This document shows, in pieces, positions 1 to 9,720 of a DNA stretch of 59,685 nt. The DNA is taken from NCBI GenBank assembly GCA_032718475.1, contig JAUCBJ010006197.1, forward strand, positions 1 through 59,685. Reading direction: 5' to 3'. A program made the position numbers and the translations under genes. Each line of letters opens with the position of its first letter. Position 1 is the stretch's first letter. The notes under the pieces are model-generated. The model was given only the letters and a program-made list of their open reading frames with translations. It made no database searches and had not been told where the DNA came from. The DNA comes from Nemertoderma westbladi (Eukaryota; Xenacoelomorpha; Nemertodermatida; Nemertodermatidae).

Positions 1-1
1 C

Positions 2-163
2 ATACTTGGGGGTGGGCCGGAGACAGCGGACGTGGAAACTCTTCGCCTGGAAGTGTCGGAGTTGCGACAGAAGGTTGAAGTGCTTCAGGACGAGAACGCC
101 GATCTGAAACAGCGATTGGCTCAATACGAACCCGCAACCGAAGAACCACCACAGGAGAACTAA
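2..163 (+). CDS. MYCBP: MYCBP (c-Myc binding protein / AMY-1), last coding exon, partial
   Basis: The open frame from base 2 to the TAA at 161-163 encodes the last 53 residues of a small coiled-coil protein. It contains ETLRLEVSELRQKVEVLQ, then DENADLKQRLAQYEP, and ends EEPPQEN. This matches the C-terminal third of MYCBP, where vertebrate proteins (about 103 aa) have LRLELAEMKEKYE...KLKAKLAQYEP followed by a Glu-rich tail. In the family this leucine-zipper-like helix contacts MYC's N-terminal region and A-kinase anchoring proteins, in cytoplasm and nucleus. Seen here: regular leucines, charged heptads, and a tail slightly longer than in vertebrates. The N-terminal part lies left of the window. 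No splice acceptor is visible, so the exon starts at or before base 1. Family assignment is confident; function is by homology. Confidence 0.9.
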   Translation: MLGGGPETADVETLRLEVSELRQKVEVLQDENADLKQRLAQYEPATEEPPQEN

Positions 164-480
164 ATCTCGTGGGAATATAAACAAACAATAATCCAAATGT
201 TATTTGTTACGAGTCGTTTTCTCAAATATTCATTATAACATATATGAGACAGCATTTATATTAATGGAATGGAATTATCTCTAATTTATAGGCAACTTTG
301 TAATAAAGTTGGATGACTTTGAGAAGACTGCACTGTACAAGTACCGGCTCAGTATATATTATTACACTGTCTGTAGTATATATACCTTTATTTTTTTAAA
401 TGTACGTTTTTTTAATAAACTGTCAGATAGCAAGTACCGGTATTGCCTTTGTTTGAATATTATCGCAGCATTATAATAAA
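164..480 (+). terminator. MYCBP 3' UTR with polyadenylation signals
   Basis: AT-rich sequence after the MYCBP stop holds canonical AATAAA hexamers at 302-307, 414-419 and 475-480. The first or second is a plausible cleavage signal for the MYCBP transcript. Which one is used cannot be told from sequence. No other gene follows on this strand until NHP2. Confidence 0.55.
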
Positions 481-990
481 TAATGTAATGTAGTTATTTT
501 TGTAATAATAGTAATTTCATTAGTACCTACAGTAACATTTGTCTCTTGAATTCCTGTGGAGTTGTTAAAATTAATTAAACAATTATTAATCTGTTAGTTG
601 TAAACTCGTTCAATATGGCTGGGAAACACATAAAACTTACCGGTAACTGTTTCTCAGGAATTAATTAACCAATTCTTGATTCGAGTTTAATTGAAGGATT
701 TGCATTCTAATTATTACGGTATTTTTTCTCTCAACATATGCCATGATATAAATGGATATTGTAACTTTGAATATTGTTGTGGTGCGAAATGATTTGTTGT
801 GTATTTAATTGGTGGGTTGGGGTTTTGCGTTTGTCAGATACTGAGCGACAGATATCTACCGGTAGTACACTAGCACCCCGGAGTGTGGAGTGTCACGACT
901 GTGAAGTAAACTCGATTTTTCATACGTAAATATTTGATAAATTGAAAAAAAAAAGTAAAAATGAATATTCATTACTAATATGTGGAATAT
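481..990. other. Intergenic, no feature recognised
   Basis: AT-rich single-copy-looking sequence with scattered TACCGGTA palindromes (around 637 and 860). I see no coding potential and no known repeat. Confidence 0.5.
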
Positions 991-1172
991 CGAATATTTA
1001 TTACTAGAGAGCCGCTTAACTTCATAAACCAATATTGGATATTGAGTTCCGTTTTGGAGTTCGTCATGCAGACACTAAAGTTGCAATAACTTTTTAGTGT
1101 GTGAATGGATTTCTCACAAACCAATAATGGTTTATGTAGTTAAGCGGCTCTCTAGTTACGTAATAAATATTC
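991..1172. mobile_element. Hairpin (foldback) MITE
   Basis: Two arms of about 48 bp, 991-1039 and 1122-1172, are near-perfect inverted repeats. Each carries CTAGAGAGCCGCTTAACT or its complement, followed by a CATAAACCA..TATTGG block. The right arm has a 4-base extra stretch. About 80 bp of loop contains ATATTGAGTTCCGTTTTGG. A diverged relative of loop and arm lies in opposite orientation near 55.86-56.0 kb, so this is a dispersed family. No target-site duplication was identified. Confidence 0.7.
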
Positions 1173-1184
1173 TAGAATACTAAA

Positions 1185-1760
1185 TTATTTTACATTGAGT
1201 AAGGCTTAAAGCAGCATCAGGAGTTTAAAGAGTACAGTAATTTGATGTATAATTATAATAATAACTATTTACATCATTTTGTGTAAGTAAAGTAGCACTT
1301 TTAAGGGTTATGACCCGGGTGTATTATGTGCCAAGGAGGTTTACATAAATATACACGGGTCATAGAATTTGAATAGTGTCCTTTTCACAAAATGGTAACT
1401 TCTGTTACTGAATCAAAAATTGCTCCGTGTGAGGGGGTCGGCAAAAAGTTGCTGGACACACTCAGAAACATTGTGCTACCTTTTTAAAAAGTTATATTTC
1501 CTGTTACTTTTTTTAAAATTTTATTTCCGGATATTTTTAAACTACTTTTATATTCTTAAATTGTTACTTTTTAGCCTGAATATACTCCAAAATCGGGAGA
1601 AAGGGGACAGCATCAGGAGTTGAAGAGTACAGTAATTGGAATCGCTAACTATGGAAGCAATGTAGTAAAATACTGCAGTTCAATTTATTTTGTAAAAAAT
1701 AAAAAAAGTGCTGTGGGGCCTAATTGTTGTTTTTTTTTATCAAAAAAAGTAGAAATAGGT
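1185..1760. repeat. Dispersed repeat (family shared with 55.64-56.12 kb), internally duplicated
   Basis: The block TTGAGTAAGG...GCAGCATCAGGAGT...AAGAGTACAGTAATTTGA occurs near 1195-1245 and again at about 1608-1690. It is found a third time near 56,015-56,100. The stretch TTCTTAAATTGTTACTTTTT...CCAAAATCGGGAGAA at 1551-1600 recurs near 55,670-55,715. The order suggests fragments of one non-coding element cut and duplicated around the neighbouring hairpin. Class unknown. Confidence 0.55.
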
Positions 1761-1944
1761 TATTTATCGAAGAACAGTGAAAGGAAATTATCGTCAGAGA
1801 TTAAATCTTTACCATTACTTTTACTTAGTAATCCTTGTTCTTTGCGTAATGCAATTCATGTAACCATATCGGAATCGGAATATGACGTTTCATTTACATC
1901 ATTTGGTATGGGTGGGTATTGACTTTATATTATTATTTCAATCC

Positions 1945-2186
1945 ATATTGGACGGATCCAATTGGATGTTGGACGGGTCCAATTGGATGTCCTTATTTCT
2001 CACGCGTGTTTGTTTGTGTGTTTGTTTGTTTATGTGTATGTTTGTACACACAACCAACTTCTTACACTTAATGTTGATGGAAATGGAGAAACTTTGATGA
2101 TAGGTTCATTATCGGACCTACGGTAGTTGTGTATGCGAGGTTTTGGTTGCGAGGGACCCGTTGGTTGCCTAGCAACGGTGAAATTA
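1945..2186 (+). repeat. Dispersed repeat R-A, left part (interrupted by a LINE)
   Basis: This sequence (TTTCTCACGCGTGTTTGT, a GT/TTTG-rich run, ATCGGACCTACGGTAGTTGTGTATGC, GTTGCCTAGCAAC) is repeated at 24,030-24,240. It contains a perfect RFX-type X-box palindrome GTTGCCTAGCAAC at 2164-2176. The element is split here by a LINE-A insertion and resumes at 3259. Comparison with the 24-kb copy shows that the two halves were continuous. Confidence 0.7.
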
Positions 2187-3245
2187 CCCGGTTGAAATTA
2201 TTGCAGCAATCAGATCAGTATATGATGGTTCGACAACATTTGTGTCTACTGTTGACGGTGACACAGAACCATTTGAAGTGTTATGGGGCGTCCTCCAAGG
2301 AGACACACTTGCACCATTCTTGTTCATTATTGTGGTTGACTATGTTCTACGCATGTCCTTAGATCATTATAATGATGATGAGGTGATGATAACTCCACCT
2401 ACTGGCTCCAGAAGTCGAAGAAATCCTGCCAAGTACCTAACTGATCTAGACTTTGCTGATGACTTAGGAGTACTCTCAGAATCATTAGAGGGAGCCCAAC
2501 GGCTCCTCAGCTCATTAGAACATGCTGCTTCTAGTGTTGGTCTTTTTATTAACTCCAGAAAGACCAAAATTCTGATAGTTAACTTTGAAAGTCCTCAGCA
2601 AGTCTCTGATCGGATGAGCATAAGCTCAAAGGATGGTATGCTTGAGCATGTGGACGACTTCTGTTACCTGGGATCATGGATCCGGAAGTCAGGTGAGGAC
2701 CTTCGAATACGTAAGGGAAAGGCATGGGCAGCCTTGAATAGGCTTTCCAGGATTTGGAAGTCACCGAGAATTAATCGGAAACTTAAGGTCCGATTATTTA
2801 GAGCAGCAGTAGTTCCAGTACTCCTCTGAGGACACCAAATCTCTGGATGGCACATTCACAAGAATGCTACGCCGGGTTCATTGTGTCAAGTACACTGCAC
2901 ACATCTCCAACCAGACACTATATAACATTGGAGGTGTCTCATTGGTTCCCCCAAGCTTGACACTAGAACAAAATCGCCTCCGCTTTGCAGGACATTGCTT
3001 TCGCCGTGAGGACCAGCCAGTGCATAATCTTGTACTTTGGCAGCCTCATGGAGTGAATAAGCATGGTGGACAGCCTATGACTTTCTTGAGACGCATCTTA
3101 AAGGACACTGGCCTTAAAGATTCGGATGATCTAGCAAATGTCATGGGTGATAGGGAGTTGTGGCGGTGCAATTTTGTTGACAAGCCGGCACAGCATTCTT
3201 AAAAATGCAGCTGCAATGCAGCATGCCGATCCTAGTAGTAGTAGT
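2187..3245 (+). mobile_element. LINE-A copy 1: 5'-truncated RTE-like retrotransposon with TSD
   Basis: A 1.06-kb 3' end of a LINE is flanked by an exact 13-bp target-site duplication, AACGGTGAAATTA at 2174-2186 and 3246-3258. The coding part starts within the RT palm (VLQGDTLAPFLFIIVVDY, then DLDFADDLGVL, the YxDD-box variant FADD at about 2450-2475). It continues through the thumb to the conserved C-terminus (MGDRELWRCNFVDKPAQHS, stop near 3200). Frames change at about 2830, so it is dead. A very short 3' UTR and a TAG-triplet tail follow. This insertion splits repeat R-A. Confidence 0.85.
2242..3202 (+). pseudogene. LINE-A reverse transcriptase, C-terminal fragment, frameshifted
   Basis: Frame one (2242-2829) carries RT motifs B and C (LQGDTLAPF, LDFADD) and the thumb segment SWIRKSGEDLRIRKGKAWAA up to RLFRAAVVPVLL. 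It then stops because about 30 bases encoding YGSPCWALTA are missing relative to the copy at 57.4-58.0 kb. A second frame (2864-3202) resumes with the shared C-terminal domain LRFAGHCFRREDQP...LANVMGDRELWR. Not functional. Confidence 0.85.
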
Positions 3246-3258
3246 AACGGTGAAATTA

Positions 3259-3480
3259 ATTTTAGAATGACCGATTATAATTGTAGAATTCATTCAATCA
3301 AAATTCTGTCGACACCCCATAGGGAGCATCTATTGGACATGCTATCTGGAAAATTACGCTTTATTTCGTTTAGAATTGTAGAACTACTAACAGTGTTTTT
3401 TTAACATACAATATACTATTATACGCTACTTTGCCCAAAGTTTGTCGTACTACAACAATATTGATAGCAAAGGATAAGCT
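3259..3480 (+). repeat. Dispersed repeat R-A, right part
   Basis: It continues repeat R-A after the LINE insertion: TTTTAGAATGACCGATTATAA, GACACCCCATAGGGAGCA and GGAAAATTACGCTTTATTTCG all recur in order at 24,245-24,365. It ends with ACAACAATATTGATAGCAA near 3450, which is also present near 24,635. Confidence 0.7.
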
Positions 3481-3544
3481 TGTGTATATAATATTCTTCA
3501 TTTGCAATGGTGTGCGATTGTTGATTTCAGACACTAATTTTTCA

Positions 3545-4262
3545 GGTGACTACAAAACAAAACAAAGACCAAAGAAGAGGGACATCTACAAAACATATGT
3601 GTTAACTTTCGTTTATTCTTTTGGTTCCCCAAACACGCCTCTGTAACCTGCTCCTTTACTAACCTGCTTCTTTAAATGGCAATGGGACCTAAGGCTCTTT
3701 GGAACCTAATGCGACTTTACCCCTTTGTTTTGTACAGGTCACAAAGAACGTTAGTAGAACCTTATAATAGTAATAATGACACTGTCCCTAAGAAGTGTTA
3801 TGTACAAAACAAAGTCAATCCTGTGTTCAATTCTTTTCAGTTTTCACGACATTTCAGAATGATTTTCGTTGACATAACAATTCAGAATTGTCATGAATTC
3901 ATTGTACCTGTGTATATTTATCAAAGTAATTATTATTAAAAATGAAATAGAAAATCAATAAAAATTTAAGAATAATAATGAAAGTAAATAATGCGGTAAT
4001 TAATTTAGAAAAAAAACCCTCTATTATTATGGGTGACTACAAAACAAAGACCAATGACACAAATAATAAAGACCTGCATAATATTGTAACATGTCTTAAC
4101 TTTCGTTTATTGTTTTGGTACCCCCAACACGCCTCTGTAAGCTGCTCACTGCTCATGTGACTACTGGGTACTGACTGTCTGACCATATGGTTTCCCTCAA
4201 AAGTGATCGTTTATTGTTTTGATTAGAAAAGCCCGCCTCTGTAACCTGCTTCTTTCCCTATA
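3545..4262. repeat. Repeat R-E: three related copies (CGTTTATTGTTTTGGTT core)
   Basis: Three degenerate copies (about 3545-3660, 4030-4145 and 4205-4262) share CTACAAAACAAAGACCAA, CTTTCGTTTATTGTTTTGG and CGCCTCTGTAACCTGCTCC. Further copies lie at 11,408-11,465 and 33,603-33,727. The core also lies inside the MITEs at 9.4 kb and 41.7 kb. The sequence between copies shows nothing else. The short ORFs here are not gene-like. Confidence 0.55.
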
Positions 4263-5017
4263 AATGGGCAATTTTGAAAAAAATCACAAGTGGTGTGCAC
4301 CAAATTGATTATTCAACCTCGAACGCCGACTCAGAGCGAGGAATATATAGCCTACAGGGGTTACGGCTGTACGGTACAGGTTGCTGGTTTGGTTGGTGGT
4401 GGTGCAATATTACTGTACCAAGGTTGAAGGTGTACTAAATAACAGGTCAAACCACAAGCGGATTGTTGAAATTAGCGTGGGCCGATCTATTTTCACTACT
4501 ACTATTTTACTTACTATTTTCATAATATTTCTTGAGAAACTTCTTTTAGGCTACTTTTGTTAGGTGGATATGATGACTAGGGTTCATAGAAATGTAATAA
4601 AATGTCTTTCTGCAATTTTTATCTTGTAGTTGCCAAGGTATCCGGGTGCAAATTTCAAACTTTGCGAGCCTGTAGTTCAAGGCGACAAGGGATTCTTTCC
4701 TTGAGATTTGGTAGGTAATTAAAGGAAATTAAAGACTATCAAAATATTTTACATTTGATTTTGTTTACATTCCCGTTGCCATGGAAATAAGTATAATTAA
4801 AAATTGTCTACCAATTCTCTAAAACACAATTTTTATTCGGTTTGTCAGTTTAAATAATAAGTTAAAATTGCCAACATTTTACTTTATAATTCGTCATTCG
4901 TCAATTGTGAATCATATTTCTAAACGTCAATATTTGCCAATAAACTAAACTGTCCAATCAGAGAGCAAGACCTGTGATAGCATGATTTTGACATTCCAGA
5001 ATATTAAATTTCGGTTA

Positions 5018-5241
5018 CTACTACTACTACTAGGATCGACATGCTGCATTGCAGGTGCATTTTTAAGAATGCTGTGCCGGCTTGTCGACAAAATTGCGCC
5101 GCCACAACTCCCTATCACCCATGACATTGGCTAGATCATCTGCATCTTCAAGGCCAGTGTCCTTTAAGATGCGTCTCAAGAAAGTCATGGGCTGTCCACC
5201 ATGCTTATTCACTCCATGAGGCTGCCAAAGTAAAGTACAAG
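5018..5241 (-). mobile_element. LINE-A copy 2: short 3' fragment with TSD
   Basis: On the minus strand, 224 bp holds the LINE-A C-terminus (HGVNKHGGQPMTFLRRILKD...MGDRELWRRNFVDKPAQHS), its short UTR and the triplet tail, seen here as CTACTACTACTAC. TTTCGGTTA at 5009-5017 and 5242-5250 is the target-site duplication (9 bp). Extreme 5' truncation is typical of target-primed reverse transcription. Confidence 0.8.
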
Positions 5242-5289
5242 TTTCGGTTAGCAATTATTAGAAATAAAGGACAGTCACCAGGTTGAAAA

Positions 5290-7450
5290 TTATATAAGTA
5301 GTAAATAGTAAGTAGCCCAATTTATATCTGGCGGTCATAATCAGTTCCATGGTCTGCCATCAATTGCACTACTACAAACTGTTCACAACACACTGCCAAC
5401 ATTGATAAATTTTACAATGATATAGTGAATGCTATGCGGTCTGCAGACTCTAACACAATTCCCCAAACCAATAATCTTCGAGATAACAACGCAGGCTGCA
5501 CTAAACACATTCCTGGTTGGAACGAGATGGTTCGTTCCAAGTATTCTCATTCAAGGGAGCTGTTTTTGCTGTGGCGACAACTTGGAAGTCCGAAGTCTGG
5601 ATTGCTGCACCAACAGGTTCTCAAGGCGAAGGCGCAGTTTAAGCTGGCACTCCGTCAGTGTAGAAAAGCAGAGTCTCAGACTCGATCCAACCGTCTAGCT
5701 GAGTCATTATCGAGCGAAGACAGCAAGAAATTCTGGAATAATGTTAAATCTCAGTCGACCACACGTTCTACACCGCCTAACTCGGAGGATGATGCAGTTG
5801 GATCCGCTGGAGTATGCGGGATGTGAGCCAACAAATATGAATCTATATTTAATTCAGTTAAACCGGACCAGTCACCCGACTCGGAACGGGTATATGCTGC
5901 AGTTTCCAATGTGCAATTTAGTATTGATATGCTTGTGTCTCCTAAAGAAATTACTACCGCTATCAATGAGCTAAAGTTAGATAAGGCGGCAGGACATGAT
6001 TTTATTTATTCTGAGCACATTTTATATTCATCTAATCGTCTTAATATTTATATTAGTTTTTTATTTTCTTGTTTTTTTATACATGGTTTTTTACCTTCCA
6101 ATTTGATACGTTCTAATATCTTGCCGGTATTGAAAGATAGGAATGGTAGTGTTATCGAATCTAATAATTACCGTCCCATTGCTTTGGCAACGATTCTCGG
6201 TAAGCTATTGGAAATCGTAATATTACAGCGAATTGAAAATCTCATTACAACAACCGATAACAAGTTTGGTTATAAACGTGGTACCGGCACGGAGTTGTGT
6301 ATATTTACAATTAAGGAATTGATTAATTATTATTTAAGGAATGGCTCCAACGTATATATTTGTTTCTTGGACGCTTCAAAGGCTTTCGATAAGATCAATC
6401 ATACCAAATTATTTAGTAAACTTTTACTTAGAGGGGTACCAAACTATATTTTACGTGTGATCCATTTTTGGTATACTAATCAGTCAATGGTTATATTATG
6501 GAATGGTTATATGTCTAATCCATTTGGCTGCTCCAACGGAACTAGACAGGGAAGCATATTGGCACCTTACTTCTTCAATCTATATAATGATAAATTAAGT
6601 GTACAATTATCTAGCTGTGGGCTGGGCGCACGACTTGGATATGTAGCTGTCAATCATTATTTTTATGCGGATGATATATGTCTTATATCTACGTCGCCTA
6701 GTGCCTTACAATCACTTGTTGACATTTGTTCTGATTATGCGTATTGCAACTCCATTACATTTAATGCTAAGAAATCTAAATGTATATTTTTACACAGTTC
6801 TCACCGTTTAACAATTTCTAATACAATGATCGTATTGGACAGTGTTGTGCTTGAATGTGTTCCTAAATATAAATATCTCGGTCACTATATCACATCTGAT
6901 TTCTCGGATGATACTGATATTAGGAACCAAACTAGATCTTTTTACGCACGTGCTAATTTGCTTATTAGGACCTTCAGTAACTGCTCTCCCCATGTGAAGC
7001 TACAATTGTTTATTTCTTATTGCTCTAATGTTTATTGTAATGCTCTTTGGGCTGACAGCTATTTTTGTGAGTCAACTCTTAATCGATTAAATGTAGCGTA
7101 TAACAACACAGTGCGACGTTTATTTGGTTTTAAACGCGATGACAGTGCTAGTGGTATGCTGGTCTCCCTTGGCCTTAAATCAATTGTACATATCCGACGC
7201 TTTTCACTATTTAGTTTATTTAATCGTGTAGCCAACTCGCAAAATTCTATTTTAATTAATATTAGCTGTATATGTTTTAACGTGTCTCAGGTATACGATA
7301 GTTACCTGAGATGCCGAATTTAAATTAACTTGTACCCTCTCTTTTTATTGTCTTTTTTAGTATAGTTTTAATTTGTAAATATAGTGTAATGTGCTCTATG
7401 GACATTTTAATATTAATATTCGGATTAAATGAGAAAATAAAAAAAAAATA
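5290..7450 (+). mobile_element. LINE-B: non-LTR retrotransposon, 5'-truncated, poly(A)-type end
   Basis: It spans the RT-bearing ORF (5341-7323) and a roughly 120-bp 3' UTR ending in an A-rich tract AATAAAAAAAAAATAAATAA at 7434-7454. The endonuclease domain is missing, so the insertion is 5'-truncated. The start is uncertain (5250-5340). The RT style (YRPIALATILGKLLE, FLDASKAFDKINH, NGTRQGSILAPY, YADD) resembles the CR1/Daphne/Crack group. This is a tentative label from motif memory. No TSD is clear. Confidence 0.75.
5341..7323 (+). pseudogene. LINE-B reverse transcriptase ORF with one in-frame TGA
   Basis: A single frame runs from 5341 (just after a stop at 5338) to the TAA at 7321-7323. 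It is broken only by a TGA at 5824-5826 (about codon 162). The N-terminal quarter is a basic Ser/Gln-rich linker (SKKFWNNVKSQS). The RT follows: finger motif NNYRPIALATILGKLL, motif A FLDASKAFD near codon 341, motif B RQGSILAPYFFNLY, motif C FYADDICL near codon 440, then thumb VPKYKYLGHYI. Catalytic aspartates are present. No zinc knuckle is seen at the end. One substitution separates it from an open frame, so decay is modest. Confidence 0.85.
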
Positions 7451-7826
7451 AATAATGGGAAATTATTGTAATTCCCGTCACCATGGAAACGGAATTGAAA
7501 AAAAACTGAAATTTAAAATATTTTGATAGACTTTTGTTTCCTTCACTCATATACCAAATCTCAAGAACAGAATCCCTTGTCGTCTTGAATTACAGGCACT
7601 CGAAATTTGAACTTTGCACCCTGTTACCTTGGCAACTACAAGATTAAAATTTCAGAAAGACATTTTATTACATTGCTTTGAATCCTAGTCATCATATCCA
7701 CCTAACCAAAATAAGTTTCTAAGGAAATATTATGAAAAAAGTGCCATAAATAGGGAAAAGATCGACCCACGCTAATTTCAGCAATCCGATCGCTGCATGA
7801 CCCAGTGACCTGTTAATTAGTACACA

Positions 7827-8203
7827 TTGAATATTACTTACTGTATTAAACTGTGTTTGTTGTTGTTTTACTTTTTAAATTTCCCGCGTTTCAGTAATAA
7901 GTTATTTAATCAGTTCTTTAATTGTTTGTTCAAATAATGTCTAGGCCTATAGCAGTATTAGGCGGGCCTTAAATGAATGACAATGGGAAATAAATGACAA
8001 ATGAGGCTTGTGTAAAGTTAAACTAAAAATAGGCGTTACCTCCGGTATCTAGTAATAATACTGTAACATGCGGTAGGCCTAATACAGTAATACTGTAATA
8101 GCTCCTGAATTCAGGTAATTCCCTGAGTGAATACAAACTAGTTCTGTTTCTGTAGTTACCAGGTTACTGTAATACAGTAATAGGCTACTTGTCTGACTGT
8201 AGT
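7827..8203 (+). promoter_or_regulatory. Upstream region of NHP2
   Basis: About 375 bp between the inverted-repeat element and the NHP2 start. It is AT-rich with several CTGTAATACAGTAATA-like tracts (8085-8100, 8165-8182) and TAGGCCTA palindromes. No TATA box at a convincing distance was recognised. A CTGACTGTAG just before the start could be a 3' splice site of a 5' UTR intron, which cannot be settled here. Confidence 0.3.
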
Positions 8204-8722
8204 ATGGGTAAACAGAGTAAAGAAGTAAACACAGACGACGACACTGATCTCAGTGCCACAATACAGCAGGATGTAACTTACGACGTTTCCATGACTACCA
8301 ACATAGAAGAAATATCCTACGAAGAACGATTACAAAGTCTAAATAGTATCGCTCATCCAATGGCGACAAAGAAACTCACAAAGAAGTTGTATCGCGTCAT
8401 TCACAAAGCGCACAAGTCTGATAAACGCAACTTAGTAAAGGGAATAAAAGGTGTTCAGAAGGTAATCCGTAGAGGAAATACGAGTGGATCCTTCCTTATT
8501 ATGGCTGGCGATGTTGAACCAATAGAAATATATGCCCATCTTCCCTCGGTTTGCGAATCTAAAAACATTCCGTATTGTTACGTTCCGAGTAAAAGGGACT
8601 TGGGTTTGGCTTTTAAGAGTAAGCGGGCTTCCAGCGTGGTAATGGTGTACGTGAAGGAGCCGTACGAGGAGAAAGCTAACGACTGTATGAAACTCATTAA
8701 AGAACTTCCGTATAGACCTTAG
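8204..8722 (+). CDS. NHP2: NHP2, H/ACA ribonucleoprotein subunit 2 (L7Ae family), intact single exon
   Basis: 172 codons from an ATG in strong context (A at -3, G at +4) to TAG. NHP2 binds H/ACA guide RNAs with dyskerin, NOP10 and GAR1 in nucleolus and Cajal bodies. It supports pseudouridylation of rRNA and snRNA and telomerase RNA stability (family knowledge). Visible: a Thr/Asp-rich, variable N-terminus (1-40), then IAHPMATKKLTKKLYRVIHK (49-68) as in other NHP2 proteins. The L7Ae RNA-binding signature KGIKGVQKVIRRG is at 79-91, followed by LIMAGDVEPIEIYAHLP (98-114) and PYCYVPSKRDLG (123-134). It ends ELPYRP like the vertebrate ELPLPL. The N-terminus is about 20 aa longer than human. There are no internal stops and no introns, whereas vertebrate NHP2 genes are split. 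It may be a functional intronless locus or a retrocopy; no poly(A) trace is seen. Confidence 0.92.
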   Translation: MGKQSKEVNTDDDTDLSATIQQDVTYDVSMTTNIEEISYEERLQSLNSIAHPMATKKLTKKLYRVIHKAHKSDKRNLVKGIKGVQKVIRRGNTSGSFLIMAGDVEPIEIYAHLPSVCESKNIPYCYVPSKRDLGLAFKSKRASSVVMVYVKEPYEEKANDCMKLIKELPYRP

Positions 8723-9396
8723 TCGGGTTTGGACGGGTTTTATTGTATCAGAAATGTGAAATCCTGACATCCAGAATCAATACTGCGTTTCATACTGGAT
8801 GTATATACTCTAGGCCTACTACCCTACAGGCTAATTTTATTTGGCAGTTAATATGGCCTGCTATATACTTCCGTACGTTCTAGGACATGGTTTGCTATAC
8901 TTGTAGCGATTCGGACTACTTATGTAATGTAAATTGTGAATTAAGTGAAGGATCAGTTTACAGTGACGGGAGTTTAAAACACAAAACAATATATATATAT
9001 ACTATGACTCAAGTACACTGGTCGGTTATAGATTTCAGACCTGATTCCCGAACACGAGGTGTCTGTATCCCATTATGCCTTAAATTGTAGGTGACAACAA
9101 AACTCGTGTCCGAATTTTAAATTGTTTGCGCTTTGCGCAGCAGGTTGCAGTAGTTATATAGGGCGGGACGTGCGACTTAGTAAGCTTCCTTAGCATGCAG
9201 ATACCACTGTTTCAACCGTTGACTGTTGTGGGTCTGTCGGCATTTTCAGTCAGAATTTGATGAAATTAAACAGAACTTGTGTCGAAAGTCTGAAATCAGT
9301 TGAATTGAAATTGTGCAATAGTGGTACCCAAATGATGATAGCTTACTTACAACATCCTACCCAAAGGTTCCAGCCACACGAACTTGTAACTATTGC
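8723..9396 (+). other. NHP2 downstream region
   Basis: No canonical AATAAA lies close to the stop. The nearest variants are AATATA near 8988 and ATTAAA near 9264. The tract contains a short (TA)n run (8989-9001). No other gene recognised. Confidence 0.35.
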
Positions 9397-9652
9397 GCCC
9401 ATGTGAAGAATACCAGGTTTTGACTTTTCGGTCGAATTTTATATATGAAGATTTTTTATTTTTTTTAATTGATCTTTATTAAGTGTTTTATACCGTTTAT
9501 TTCTTTCTTATAACTTGTACGTGTACATATACTAATTCGTTTATTGTTTTGGTTAGATTCAGCCCTTCTGTAACTTGTGTTTTTGGTGAAAAGTTGGGGG
9601 TAACTGCAAAGTGAAATATAACAGCAGAAGGTCTGGTATACTTCACATTGGC
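9397..9652. mobile_element. MITE with 20-bp TIRs (copy 1)
   Basis: A 256-bp element bounded by GCCCATGTGAAGAATACCAG (9397-9416) and its inverted match at 9633-9652 (2 mismatches). The inner sequence includes the R-E core CGTTTATTGTTTTGGTTAG and TTGGGGGTAACTGCAAAGTG. The same element lies inverted at 41,662-41,936. The flanks give no clear TSD. Confidence 0.7.
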
Positions 9653-9703
9653 CAGGGAGTGAGAAAAGTAACAATCCCATGATGTTCTATTTATGCACAA
9701 GAG

Positions 9704-9719
9704 TTGACTGATATCAGTC
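9704..9719. repeat. Perfect 16-bp palindrome at the array edge
   Basis: TGACTGATATCAGTCA is a perfect palindrome directly at the left border of the 15-bp tandem array. Confidence 0.6.
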
Positions 9720-9720
9720 A

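Larger units (their letters stand above)
4431..7826. mobile_element. Long inverted-repeat (foldback-type) DNA element, filled by two LINEs
   Basis: The left arm (about 4431-4795) and right arm (about 7468-7826) are inverted copies with roughly 80 percent identity by eye. Shared blocks in order are GTGTACTAA..AACAGGTCA, GAAATTAGCGTGGG, CATAATATTTC, TTAGGTGGATATGATGACTA, GTAATAAAATGTCTTTCTG, CTTGTAGTTGCCAAGGTA, GACAAGGGATTCT and CATGGAAA. The 2.67-kb middle holds a LINE-A fragment (5018-5241), LINE-B (about 5290-7450) and some AT-rich sequence. The original element was therefore short and palindromic. The right arm carries a near-palindromic X-box GTTACCTTGGCAAC at 7623-7636. No transposase is seen and the superfamily is unknown. 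Confidence 0.75.

Noticed and set aside
8189-8203. Five extra N-terminal residues for NHP2 (start at 8189)
   Set aside because: 8189 is TTG; the first ATG, in strong Kozak context, is 8204.
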